From: Aspidapion aeneum
Taxonomy: Eukaryota; Arthropoda; Insecta; Coleoptera; Brentidae
Length of the DNA: 64,000 bases
Direction of reading: 5' to 3'
NCBI GenBank assembly: GCA_963576565.1
Contig: OY755046.1
Coordinates: 48,664,786-48,728,785 of the forward strand
Under the pieces are notes generated by a model, which had not been told where the DNA came from, did not search any database, and saw nothing but the letters and a program-made list of their open reading frames with translations. The translations under genes and the position numbers were made by a program. This document shows, piece by piece, positions 30,902-40,719 of this stretch. Within the stretch, counting starts at the first letter, position 1. Each line of letters starts with the position of its first letter.

Positions 30902-31219
30902 TCAATGAGAATATCTAGAACAGATCACATAAGAAATGAGATCATAAAAGAAAGAATGGAAATCGAAGGGAGCATAACGGATGACATCACTAAAAGACAA
31001 CTGATATGGTACGGCCATGTACAACGGATGAACGACGAAAGATTACCAAAGCAGGTCCTAGAATGGCAACCAGTAGGGCGCAGAAAAAGAAGGCGTCCTA
31101 AACTAGAATGGCAACAGTCAATCCAAAGATCAATGAGTCAAAAAAATCTGACAGAAGATGATTGTCAGGATCGAAGGAGGTGGAGAATAGGCGTCGGACA
31201 ACGTAGAAAAACGTTCTAA
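30902..31219 (+). pseudogene. RTE-like LINE 3' end, C-terminal tail
   Basis: An intact 104-codon frame from 30905. RISRTDHIRNEIIKERMEIE leads to GSITDDITKRQLIWYGHVQ, then RMNDERLPKQVLEWQPVGRR, the basic KRRRPKLEW tail and a stop after RRKTF. This is the extreme C-terminus of the LINE family seen at 5812, 53230, 58578 and 62688. No catalytic domain is present, so the copy is severely 5' truncated. The 3' end continues AACCGACTAAATAAAAAAAA, giving an A-rich tail rather than (TAG)n. Confidence 0.85.
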
Positions 31220-31774
31220 ACCGACTAAATAAAAAAAAAATTGAAATTTATAAGAAAAATTTAAAATTTTTTAGATTTTTGATTTTTTTTTTTCAAAAGT
31301 GTTTAGAATATTGAACAATTAAATAAAGTACTACTGTTTTTTATTTCAGTAAGCATAAAGCTCCGGAAAAATAAATAAAACGCGTTATTTTAAAAAATTA
31401 TATATTTTAAATTGTTGAGTAAATTTTTATATTTTTGATCACACTGTAAAAAAAAGAGGCCGGTACCCAATATCGCCAACCAAAGGCGATTTTTTCCCGC
31501 CACAGTTTAATCAGTAGACGCCTCGTAGTCTGCCGGAGACGAAAAACGTGCTTTTCTCTCAGAAATTACACTGATCTTAATGTTTATTTCATTTTGCAGG
31601 AAACACCAAACTTTCTACTAATTTCTTAAGCCCAAAATATGTCCTAATTATCCCCACAAAAGTTAGTTTTTGTCACCTGAAAATATTTATTAATTCGTAA
31701 TCTTGTTTTAATATCATATTTAGGATCAAAACGTTCCTTATAAATTTTTGTAAGAATACTGGAAAGAGGTTAAT
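31220..31774. other. intergenic, no gene seen
   Basis: AT-rich apart from 31460-31560. No domain-bearing frame and no bounded repeat. Confidence 0.4.
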
Positions 31775-31950
31775 CAGTGGCGCACCCAGGACTGTGTCTT
31801 CGGGGGGGCCCGAGGCCTCTTGGGGGCCAACAGCTAACAAGGCACCTGTCACAAAAAAAAGGTCATCATGTCTTTAGCGGGGACGCAACGAACTACGCCG
31901 CTGCTTGGGGGGGGGCCCGAAGCCTCATAATGTCAAATTTTAAGCTGTTT
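31775..31950 (+). mobile_element. G-run hAT-type MITE, partial
   Basis: The left end is CAGTGGCGCACCCAGGACTG followed by GGGGGGGCCCGAGGCCTC. The same GGGCCCGARGCCTC module recurs at 31911, followed by the family body (AAATATGTAGAAAATATG). No right terminus is visible. Related to 5718, 6184 and 47620. Confidence 0.6.
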
Positions 31951-32139
31951 TTTGGGTTTTATCATCAAATATGTAGAAAATATGTAAAAAAATCAAAGGC
32001 TTGAACAATTTGAACAACAATGTTTCAAACAATTTGTTTCTTCTCTTTATGAGACATTATAGGGATTAAGTTATGTCCTCCTCACAGGCAACTACACTTC
32101 TGTGACGTTTTCAACCTTTTTATTTATAATATAAATACT

Positions 32140-33672
32140 GACTGCAACCAAAAAAATTCTCAATCTGGCATCTCAATGGCCTTTTCATACAGCAGCTCGG
32201 TGCTTTTGTTGATAAATTATTTTTTAATTTCCAAAAGTTTGCCATTTTGGTTATTGGGATTTTATATCCCCAAAAATTCGCTAAAAGACGTTTTCTTAAA
32301 TCTCCACTTACAGGGTGGGTTTTTGGCATCTTTATGGCCACACCATACAACAACTCGGTGCTTTTGTCGATAAAGTGTATAGTTTTTTAAATATGAATTT
32401 TCAAAGTTTTGCCATTTTAATTATGGGATTTTATATCCTAATATTGGCTAAATGACGTTTTTCCGAATCTCCACACACAGTGTGGGTTTTTGACATCTAT
32501 ATGGCCCCACCATACTGCAACGCAGTGCGTTAGTTGATAAAGTGTATAGTTTTTTAAATATGAATTTTCAAAATTTTGTCATTTTGGTCATGGGATTTTA
32601 TACCCTAGAATTCGCTAAAATGACGTTTTTCCGAATCTCCACTCACAGTGTGGGTTTTTGGCATCTTTATGGCCACACCATATTGCAACTCGGTGCTTGT
32701 TTCGACAACGTGTATAGTTTTTTAAATATGAATTTTCAAAGTTTTGCGATTTTGGTCACATGGGATTTCATATGCTAAAATTTGCTAAATAACATTTTTC
32801 CGAATCTTTACTCACAGTGTAGGTTTTTGGTATCTCCAAGGCCCCACCATACTACAACTCGGTGCGTTAGTTGATAAAGTGTATAGTTTTTTAAATATGA
32901 ATTTTAAAAATTTTCTCATTTTGGTCATATCGGATTTCATATCCTAGAATTCGCAAAATGACGTTTTTCCGAATCTCCACTCACAGTGTGGGTTTTTGGC
33001 ATCTTTATGGCCACACCTTATTGCAACTCGGTGCTTTTTTCGATAAAGTGAATTTTCAAAGTTTTGCGATTTTGGTCATATGGGATTTCTTATGCTAAAA
33101 TTTGCTAAATGACTTTTTTCCGAATCTCCACTCACAGTGTGGGTTTTTGGCATCTCTAAGTCACCACGATACTACAACTCGGTGCGTTTGTTGATAAAGT
33201 GTATAACTTTTTAAATATGAATTTTCAAAGTTTTGCCATTTTGGTCATATGGGATTTCATATGCTAAAATTTGCTAAATGACGTTTTTCCGAATCTCAAC
33301 TCACAGTGTGAGCTTTTGGCATCTCTAAGGCCCCACCATACTACAACTCGGTGCGTTAGTTGATAAAGTGTATAGTTTTTTAAATATGAATTTTAAAAAT
33401 TTTGCCATTTTATTCACATGGGATGTTAAATGACGTTTTTTCAAATATTCACTCACAGTCTAGGTTTTTGCACCATATTGCAACTTGGTGCTTTTGATGA
33501 TATAGTGTATAGTTTATAAATATGAATTTTCAAAGTTTTGCGATTTTGGTCATATGGGTTTTTGGCATCTCTAAGACCCCACCATACTACAACTAGTTAC
33601 TTGATAAAGTGTATTGTTTTTTAAATATGAATTTTTAAAGTTTTGCCAGTTTGGTCATATGGGATTTCATAT
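32140..33672 (+). repeat. 169-bp satellite array (nine or so units)
   Basis: The marker CACAGTGTGGGTTTTTGGCA recurs near 32476, 32644, 32813, 32982, 33133 and 33302, with spacings of 168, 169, 169, 151 and 169. Each unit also carries TTTTTCCGAATCTCCACTCA, CATACTACAACTCGGTGCG and a TTTTTTAAATATGAATTTTC block. Later units are shortened. The array is interrupted at 33672 by the LTR element and resumes at 40186. Confidence 0.9.
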
Positions 33673-34095
33673 TGTTACAAATTTAAATTTTATAGTTAGA
33701 ATTTATTTAGGTTTAGTGTAGTATTAGGTTGACGTATTTTATGGTTGTATTCTTAATCTAGGTTTTAGTTGCGTTATCTGTGACAAACTGGTATGCGAAC
33801 GGTCCGGTTCTAGAAAAGGTTGGAATAATTCCGAATCGAACAAGGATGGAAAATTCTCGAATAGTAGGCAGCCCGTTATATATAGGGCCGGACGTCGTGC
33901 ATCGGGCAGTCAGAGATAACTAATGGTAGTGATCGCTAGATGTTAACGCGAAGTTAATAGGCGTATTAAAGTAGTGAATTATTAGCAAGTTATTAGTAAG
34001 TTTAAGTGCGTGTTTTTGTACATAATTTGTCGAAATAAATTGACGTATCGTTTTCAACAATTGCGAGTTTTAATTGTCGTTGTGAACCCGTAACA
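33673..34095 (+). repeat. 5' LTR
   Basis: Begins TGTTACAAATTT and ends CCGTAACA, so it has TG...CA termini. Promoter-like TATATATAGGGCCGGACGTC near 33875 is followed by a TCAGAGA block. A possible poly(A) signal AATAAA lies at about 34036. Compared with the 3' LTR it lacks about 9 bp near position 15 and has an extra 11 bp (ACATAATTTGT) near the 3' end. Confidence 0.92.
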
Positions 34096-34097
34096 AT

Positions 34098-34113
34098 TGG
34101 TGTCAGAAGTGAG
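34098..34113 (+). promoter_or_regulatory. minus-strand primer binding site, tRNA-Leu type
   Basis: TGGTGTCAGAAGTGAGA starts three bases after the LTR. TGG followed by TGTCAGAAGTG is complementary to a CCA-tailed tRNA-Leu 3' end, as used by several insect gypsy-group elements. Confidence 0.7.
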
Positions 34114-34125
34114 ATTAAAAGAAAT

Positions 34126-34930
34126 AAATAGTGCAAAGACTATCCTTACATAGTACCACCGGCTAGGACAATTGAAAAGAAGAGCAGTAAGTGATTTTGC
34201 CAGAATATTCAGAACTGAATAGTGCAAAGACTATCCTTACAAAGTACCACCGGCTAGGACAATTGGACAGAAGAACAGTAAGTTATTTTTCCAGAATATT
34301 CGAAGAAGTTCGATATTGATTTATTCAAAAACCAAAGGAGATATTTAAGAATCGACTTCGATATTAGCTTAGTTAGTTAAAAAGTAAGAATAAGAAAGAA
34401 TTTCTAGAATATTCCATCACTTTCTACGACGCTCTATTCGAAAACCAAAAGAAATATCCAAAAAGCGACTTCGACATTAGCTTAGTAATTGCAAAAGTAA
34501 GAACTAAAAAGAATTTCTAGAAGAGTCCATAACATTCTACGACGTTCTATTCAAAAACTAGAAGAGATATACAAAAACCGATTACGACATTAGTTTAGTT
34601 ATTTCAAAAGTAAAACTTAGAAAGAATTTCTAGAAGATTCCATAACATTTTACGACGTTCTATTCAAAAACTAGAAGAGATATACAAATACCGATTTCGA
34701 CATTAGTTTAGTTATTTCAAAAGTAAGAATTAGAAATTATTTCTAGAATATTCCATAACATTCTACGACGGTCTATTCGAGAACCAAAAGAGATAATCAA
34801 AAAGTGACTTCTACATTTGCCTAGTAGCAGAAAGAGTAGCATTTACCAGTATATTCCAGAACATTCCATTAGGTTCTATTTAAGAATTGGAAGAGATATT
34901 GAAAAACCGACTTCGACATTCGCTTTGTAG
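34126..34930 (+). repeat. tandem repeats in the retrotransposon leader
   Basis: First a roughly 93-bp direct duplication (AGTGCAAAGACTATCCTTAC and GTACCACCGGCTAGGACAAT, near 34130 and 34222). Then four or five units of about 110-125 bp marked by CGACATTAG and ATTTCTAGAAGA with ACGACGTTCTATTC (near 34465, 34587, 34698, 34810 and 34912). No coding. Leader repeats of this sort may bind host factors or affect packaging; that is conjecture. Confidence 0.75.
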
Positions 34931-34969
34931 CCCTAAAATACACGTTTTAAGTGATTTATCACGAAGTAG

Positions 34970-36040
34970 ATGCTTACTAGACAAAGATCGGCCAAGATGG
35001 AATATTTAACTAAAATGATGCAGGCTCTAGCAGCTCAAATTGAACAAAACCAGGGCGATATGAAACACACCATGGACGACATGAAACACAATATTAAACA
35101 AAATCAGAATGATATGAGACAGACCATCGAACAAAACCAGAACGACATGCAGGAAAACTTTGACCAAATAAAGAGCAACTCCGAACAGCTGAGAGAAGAG
35201 TTTAAGACTGCAACCGAAGATCTTAAGGAAGAAATAACCCAAAGGAAGCATAGTGTGGAACAAAAGGTACAAAATAAATTGCAGAATGTAGAAGAAAAGG
35301 TACATAATGTTGAAGAAAAGGTACAAAATGTTAGGGAAGAAGTTTTTCAAACCATGGAAGAAAAATTCCAGGACGTGTCAAAACAGCTTATACAGCTCCA
35401 AAAAGAACACAACAAAATGAAAGCTCAGGGATGTGTTGTGAATTCCAACCAAAACATTAAGCCTCCAAATTTTGATGGTACGTCTTCCTGGTCTACTTAC
35501 AAACAACAGTTTGAAGCTGCCGCTGCTGCAAATGGTTGGGATGATGACGAAAAAGCTAGAGCTTTGTTAGTAGCTCTGCGAGAACCTGCTCTGGGACTTT
35601 TACGGTCCATTCCGGTCGAACAAAAACAGAATTATAACGCTTTAGTGGCAGCGTTCGAAAGAAGGTATGGAGACGAACACTTGCGAAATTTACATTGGTC
35701 AGAATTAAATATTCGTCAGCAAAGACCAGGAGAATCATTGCAAGAGTATGAAGCAGATATCAGGAGGCTGATGTACTTGGCTTACCCAGAGATGCCAGAA
35801 AATTACAGAGATCCCTTCACGGTAGATCGCTTTATTAATGGCTTGCGAGAAACAGACTTAGCAAAGTTACTTCGTCGAGAACGCTTCCATAGCAGCAGTG
35901 AAGCGTTGATTCGAGCCCTTGAAATTGAGTCATCAAATAATATGTCCAGGCCAAATGTAAGGGCTGTTTCGATTCACGAGCGTGAAGAAATGAGCAAGGA
36001 ACAAGAGGTTCCCTCAAAGACGCTAAGCCAAATTTTTTAA
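34970..36040 (+). CDS. gag-like protein (N-terminal part of the gag-pol frame)
   Basis: A 356-codon frame starting at the first ATG after the leader. Residues 15-150 are a long coiled coil of short repeats (QNQNDMRQTIEQNQNDMQ, VEEKVHNVEEKVQNV). Residues 165-310 resemble a retrotransposon capsid: FDGTSSWSTYKQQFEAAA, ALLVALREPALGLL, FERRYGDEHLRNL and PGESLQEYEADIRRL, where the GESLQEY block and the following helix are typical. It ends at TAA (36038-36040), but the frame continues in register into a zinc knuckle (CFRCGLTGHIQRNC, 36101-36142) and pol, so this stop is either a disabling mutation or, less likely, a natural readthrough stop. The role is to form the particle that packages element RNA in the cytoplasm. 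Confidence 0.88.
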   Translation: MLTRQRSAKMEYLTKMMQALAAQIEQNQGDMKHTMDDMKHNIKQNQNDMRQTIEQNQNDMQENFDQIKSNSEQLREEFKTATEDLKEEITQRKHSVEQKVQNKLQNVEEKVHNVEEKVQNVREEVFQTMEEKFQDVSKQLIQLQKEHNKMKAQGCVVNSNQNIKPPNFDGTSSWSTYKQQFEAAAAANGWDDDEKARALLVALREPALGLLRSIPVEQKQNYNALVAAFERRYGDEHLRNLHWSELNIRQQRPGESLQEYEADIRRLMYLAYPEMPENYRDPFTVDRFINGLRETDLAKLLRRERFHSSSEALIRALEIESSNNMSRPNVRAVSIHEREEMSKEQEVPSKTLSQIF

Positions 36041-37390
36041 TCACTGAAAGAGAAGATTGACTCTTTAAAAGAAAGCAGACGATCCCCTCCAAATGTAAAG
36101 TGTTTTAGATGCGGACTTACAGGGCACATTCAACGCAATTGTCGTGTCCAAATGAGGTCTCGCCTACCATCTAGCGGGACAAAGTACAGAAGAGGAGAAC
36201 AGGAAAAACTAAAACTTTTCAACACGCAAAGGCGGGTGTTAACTAATGGAAGGGTAGCCCCCAAAATTTATGCAATTAAGAGCTTAAAACATACTGCTGA
36301 CAGTCTTAACATCGACGGACTTATAAATGGAAGACAAGTTAACATAACAGTAGACACTGGTGCTGCCATATCATTGCTTAAGTTCAAAATTGCAACGAGA
36401 TATAAAATTCGACCAACAGAAAAGAAAATAACACTTAAGACTGTGACTGGAGAATCCGCCGACGTGTTGGGGCAGACAGACATAGAGCTACAGCTGGGAA
36501 GATTAAAGATTCGCCACACTGTATTGGTTGCCGAAATAGAAGACGAATTTATTTTGGGAATGGACTTGATAAGTATACATGGATTTGCGTTTGATAATAA
36601 ACTTAATACCCTGAGATTTGGGAATGAAGAGTTCATTTTGTCAAATAGTCACTTCAATAAAGAACCAATAAAGGTCGTGGCAGTATGTACAACAAGACTG
36701 GTCGGTAACAGTGAGACCATAATTTTTGGGAGGCTAGAAAGTAAAACATCAAGCTGTGTCGGACTCATAAGCCAACAGAAATTATCCAACACCTACCTCG
36801 TTGCAAAGTCACTAGTTAAAACCGATAAAGACATCCCGATTAGAGTCGCCAATATTTTCCCAAATAGTGTCAAAATTAATAAGGGGGAGGTGGTAGCATT
36901 ATTTGAGCCAGTCCAGAAAGTAACAAGATGTGAAGAGCCAACTTCGGAGGATAAAAGTAAGTTACCAACGGAGGTACTTCAGCAATTTCAGTCAACTTGG
37001 CAACATCTAACTCCAGAAGAATTTCGTAAAGCGAGAGAGTTTATAAAAGAACAAAGTAATATCTTTGAAACTAAGAGTAGTTCGGGACGCACAAACCTTA
37101 TTCAACATTCCATCAACACTGGCGATGCCCAACCGATAAGACAACCCCCAAGAAGACTACCATTGGCCAAACAAGAAGAAGTTCACAATCTCATTAATAA
37201 AATGCTCAGCGACGGTGTTATTGAAGAGTCATCAAGTCATTGGTCATCTCCTGTGGTGTTGGTCACTAAAAAGGATGGAAGTACTAGATTTTGTGTCGAT
37301 TACAGGAAACTTAACGATGTGACCAAGAAAGATAGTTACCCACTGCCAAGAATAGACGACACATTAACAACATTGGCAGGATCATGTTAG
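36041..37390 (+). pseudogene. pol part 1: zinc knuckle, protease, start of RT
   Basis: Same frame as gag. A CCHC knuckle (36101-36142) normally binds the RNA in the particle. The first ATG of this segment is at 36152. The aspartic protease has the active-site VDTGAAISLL (Asp codon near 36353) and the FILGMDLI flap-side motif near 36548. The RT begins with PLAKQEEVHNLINKMLSDGV, SSHWSSPVVLVTKKDGSTR and FCVDYRKLNDVTKKDSYPLP. The frame stops at TAG (37388-37390), just before the STLDLKSG segment that contains the first RT catalytic Asp. A polyprotein could not extend past this point without suppression. Confidence 0.88.
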
Positions 37391-37777
37391 TTTTCTACTC
37401 TTGACCTAAAAAGTGGGTAATGGCAAGTAGGAATCTTTGAAAAGGATAAAGAGAAGACTGCATTCTTTGCTGGAAGTGGACTTTATCAGTTTAATGTGAT
37501 GCCATTTGGCCTATGCAATGCTCCAGCTACATTTGAAAGACTAATGGAAGTCGTTCTACGAGGCCTTACTTGGAAAACCTGTCTAGTATATTTGGATGAT
37601 GTCATAGTAATGGGGAAATCTCATCTAGACAATTTACGAGAAGCATTTTCAAGAATCAGAAATGCCAATCTCAAATTAAACTCAAAGAAATGTTTTCTAT
37701 TCCAAGAAAGCATCCATACTGACTAAAAGAAGTTACAAGTAATAAAAGAATGGCCTCAACCTCGTGACAAACATGAA
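37391..37777 (+). pseudogene. pol part 2: RT palm with YLDD, flanked by stops
   Basis: Still the same frame. FSTLDLKSG is followed at once by TAA (37418-37420), then WQVGIFEKDKEKTAFF, FNVMPFGLCNAPATFERLME and the catalytic box VYLDDVIVMG (YLDD at 37589-37600). The frame stops again at TAA (37724-37726) after ESIHTD, then goes on as KKLQVIKEWPQPR. Between FQ and ESIHTD the connection region is shorter than expected, so a small in-frame deletion of about a dozen codons is likely. RT activity would be lost even though the YLDD box is intact. Confidence 0.85.
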
Positions 37778-39748
37778 TTGAGAAGCTTTTTGGGTCTGTG
37801 TACATACTACAGACGATTTGTAGAAGGATTCGCCAAAATAGCGTCTCCATTACATAGACTTACAGAAGATAAAGCTTCTTACAGATGGAATACTGAACGT
37901 GACCAAGCATTTAGAAGACTGAAGGCAGCATTATGTTCTAGTCCGATTCTCGCATATCCTATTCCAAAAGGTAAATTCATATTAGATACTGATGCGAGCA
38001 ACGATGGCATAGGAGCAGTACTCTACCAAGTACAAGATGGAGAAGAACGGGTCATCGAATTTTTCAGCAAAAAGCTATCCAAACCAGAGAGAAATTATTG
38101 TGTTACCAGAAAGGAGCTCCTAGCCATCATTAAATCCGTAGATCACTTTCACAAATATCTCTATGGGCAAAAGTTTCTGATTAGAACGGATCATGCTGCG
38201 TTACAGTGGCTCATGAAAATGAAACAACCTGAGGGGCAAGTCGCGAGATGGATAGAAAAGCTACAACAATACAATTATCAAATTAAGCACCGAGCGGGAA
38301 GGGTGCATAATAATGCGGATGCATTGCTTAGAAGACCTTGCCCTGAGGATTGTAAACATTGCGGGAAAATTGACCAGAAAGAAGGAATTACCTACGTGCG
38401 CCAGATAAAGTTAGAACCAGATGAAGAATGGATGTCGGCTTCGATTAGAACCACACAACTTAACGACAAAGATGTAGGACCTATCTTGCGATTGAAAGAA
38501 GAGAACAAGCCACGACCATCATGGCAAGATATCGCAAACCAAGGGGTGATATTCAAATCACTGTGGGCACAATGGGATTCACTGATAGTAGAAGAAAACA
38601 TCGTTAAACGTGCCTGGGAAAGTGCCGATGGCCTTACTGTGATTAATCAAGTAGTGGTTCCTAGGAGCATGGTAGACAATATAATGGCCGAATGCCATGG
38701 TGGAAAATCAGGCGCGCACCTAGGCATAAATAAAACCATGGACAAAATTCGAAACCGATTTTATTGGGTCAATTACTTTCAAGATGTGAAAAACTGGTGC
38801 CGCCGATGTTCGACTTGTGCAGCCAGCCAAGGTCCCAAAACAAGGTCCAGAGGTCAAATGAAACAATATAACGTAGGTCTGCCATTCGAACGCATTGCTA
38901 TTGATGTGGCCGGACCATTTCCAGAAACTAAAAAGGGCAACAAATACATCCTTGTTGTCATGGATTACTTTAGCAAATGGCCAGAAGTTTTTGCTTTGCC
39001 TAACCAAGAGGCCGCTACAGTTGCAGAAGTTCTGGTAAATGATGTTTTCAGTCGATTTGGCATTCCTTTGGAACTACATTTAGATCAAGGAAGAAACTTT
39101 GAATCAAAGCTCTTCCAGAATCTCTGTGACCTTTTAGGAATACATAAGACACGGACTACTGCTTTACATCCGCAGTCAGATGGCATGGTTGAAAGATTTA
39201 ATAAAACAATAGAAGAATATCTTTGCAAAGTTGTTGATGAGCACCAAACAGATTGGGACCAATATATTCCATTGTTTTTGATGGCCTATAGAACTGCCAT
39301 TCACAATACGACAGGAGCTACTCCATCTAGTATCCTGTTTGGTAGAGAACTGCGTTTACCATGTGATATCATGTTTGGTTCACCTGAAGAAGAACACTTA
39401 GAGGTTAATGACTATGTCGAACGTTTAAGGCAAAAGCTGCACGATATCCATGAAGTGGTTAGAGAGCGAATAGAAATAGCCAGTGACCGCATAAAAGCGA
39501 GATATGACCTGAAAGCAAACTCTTCAGGGTTCAAAGAGAATGATCAAGTCTGGCTATACAATCCTCAACGCAAGAAAGGAAGATCACCTAAGTTGACACC
39601 ACCATGGGAAGGGCCTTATAAAGTTGTTAAGAGAATTAATGATGTAGTCTACCGAATCCAGAAAAGCCCGAAGTCCAAGATGAAAGTTGTTCATCTAGAC
39701 AGACTAAAACCTTACCTGGGAAATGTTCATCGAGACGATCAAACCTGA
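37778..39748 (+). CDS. pol part 3: RNase H and integrase, open
   Basis: A 656-codon open frame, in register with the preceding parts; the ATG at 37778 is only its first Met. RNase H shows ILDTDASNDGIGAVLYQ, SKKLSKPERNYCVTRKELLA and LIRTDHAALQWLM. Integrase starts with an HHCC zinc finger (HGGKSGAHLGINKT...CRRCSTC), followed by the D,D,E core: IAIDVAGPFPETKKGNKYI, HLDQGRNFESKLFQNL and HPQSDGMVERFNKTIEEYL. The C-terminus, WEGPYKVVKRINDVVYRIQ, is the GPY/F-type module of gypsy-group integrases. It ends 12 bp before the 3' LTR. All RNase H and integrase catalytic residues appear present. Confidence 0.93.
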   Translation: MRSFLGLCTYYRRFVEGFAKIASPLHRLTEDKASYRWNTERDQAFRRLKAALCSSPILAYPIPKGKFILDTDASNDGIGAVLYQVQDGEERVIEFFSKKLSKPERNYCVTRKELLAIIKSVDHFHKYLYGQKFLIRTDHAALQWLMKMKQPEGQVARWIEKLQQYNYQIKHRAGRVHNNADALLRRPCPEDCKHCGKIDQKEGITYVRQIKLEPDEEWMSASIRTTQLNDKDVGPILRLKEENKPRPSWQDIANQGVIFKSLWAQWDSLIVEENIVKRAWESADGLTVINQVVVPRSMVDNIMAECHGGKSGAHLGINKTMDKIRNRFYWVNYFQDVKNWCRRCSTCAASQGPKTRSRGQMKQYNVGLPFERIAIDVAGPFPETKKGNKYILVVMDYFSKWPEVFALPNQEAATVAEVLVNDVFSRFGIPLELHLDQGRNFESKLFQNLCDLLGIHKTRTTALHPQSDGMVERFNKTIEEYLCKVVDEHQTDWDQYIPLFLMAYRTAIHNTTGATPSSILFGRELRLPCDIMFGSPEEEHLEVNDYVERLRQKLHDIHEVVRERIEIASDRIKARYDLKANSSGFKENDQVWLYNPQRKKGRSPKLTPPWEGPYKVVKRINDVVYRIQKSPKSKMKVVHLDRLKPYLGNVHRDDQT

Positions 39749-39760
39749 AGAAGAGGATAG
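39747..39760 (+). promoter_or_regulatory. polypurine tract
   Basis: GAAGAAGAGGATAG, purine-only except for one T, directly abuts the 3' LTR. It is the expected plus-strand primer for reverse transcription. It overlaps the last codon of pol. Confidence 0.8.
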
Positions 39761-40181
39761 TGTTACAAATTTAAGTTATTTAAATTTTATAGTTAGAATT
39801 TATTTAGGTTTAGTGTAGTATTAGGTTGACGTATTTTATGGTTGTATTCTTAATCTAGGTTTTAGTTGCGTTATCTGTGACAAACTGGTATGCGAACGGT
39901 CCGGTTCTAGAAAAGGTTGGAGTAATTCCGAATCGAACAAGGATGGAAAATTCTCGAACAGTAGGCAGCCCGTTATATATAGGGCCGGACGTCGTGCATC
40001 GGGCAGTCAGAGATAACTAATGGTAGTGATCGCTAGATGTTAACGCGAAGTTAATAGGCGTATTAAAGTAGTGAATTATTAGCAAGTTATTAGTAAGTTT
40101 AAGTGCGTGTTTTTGTCGAAATAAATTGACGTATCGTTTTCAACAATTGCGAGTTTTAATTGTTGTTGTGAACCCGTAACA
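39761..40181 (+). repeat. 3' LTR
   Basis: TGTTACAAATTT...CCGTAACA, matching the 5' LTR with about three substitutions (for example GGAGTAATTCC against GGAATAATTCC) and two indels. The ATAT target copy follows. Confidence 0.92.
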
Positions 40182-40262
40182 ATATGCTAAAATTTTCTAA
40201 ATGACGGTTTTCCGAATCTTCACTCACAGTGTCGGTTTTTAGCATCTCAACGGCCCGAGCTA
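40182..40262 (+). repeat. 169-bp satellite, continuation after the LTR element
   Basis: ATATGCTAAAATTTTCTAAA and TCTTCACTCACAGTGTCGGT continue exactly the unit cut at 33672, showing that the element landed inside the array. The array ends near AACGGCCC. Confidence 0.88.
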
Positions 40263-40719
40263 TTTTCGATTACTACGATTCCTTTAATAGACTAGTTCTC
40301 TTCAATTTTACCTTAGATATTTTCTGATTTATAAAATTCTTTAAGTAAAATATTATTTAATCTTTTAGTTTTTTGTTTGCATTTAAAATTTTATTAATCT
40401 AAAATCTTAATTTTCTCTTGATATAATGTCTAGTATGTCCCATTTTTCTTTTAAACATCTTTGATTTCTTGTGTGTATTATAAACTTCTTTTTTGAAGTG
40501 AAGACTAATTCTTGATTTTGTTTGTTGTACGTATTTTTTTAAACCGATAAAAATCGTAACGAACATCATTAATTGATTGATTGATTAGATCCGCGAACAT
40601 CATACTTAATATGTAAATAATATCGAGATAAAACGCCACAAATATGCTATTAGAAAACCACTAGCTTACGTTATAATTGGTCCAGTTTAGGCTTTATATT
40701 TTATATTTTAAATAAGGAC
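40263..40719. other. intergenic, no gene seen
   Basis: AT-rich, no recognised feature between the two tandem arrays. Confidence 0.4.

Larger units (their letters stand above)
33673..40181 (+). mobile_element. Ty3/gypsy LTR retrotransposon, complete but with internal stops
   Basis: A 6.5-kb element flanked by the 4-bp duplication ATAT (33669-33672 and 40182-40185), inserted in the 169-bp satellite. It has two LTRs (33673-34095, 39761-40181), a primer site complementary to a tRNA-Leu-type 3' end, a tandem-repeat leader, one continuous gag-pol frame (34970-39748) broken by four stops and a small deletion, and a polypurine tract. The pol order (protease, RT, RNase H, integrase) is that of Ty3/gypsy. 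The LTRs differ by about three substitutions and two short indels, indicating a relatively recent insertion. Env is absent. Confidence 0.95.

Noticed and set aside
35027..35350. Minus-strand hydrophobic frame in the gag region
   Set aside because: Antisense of the repetitive coiled coil of gag.
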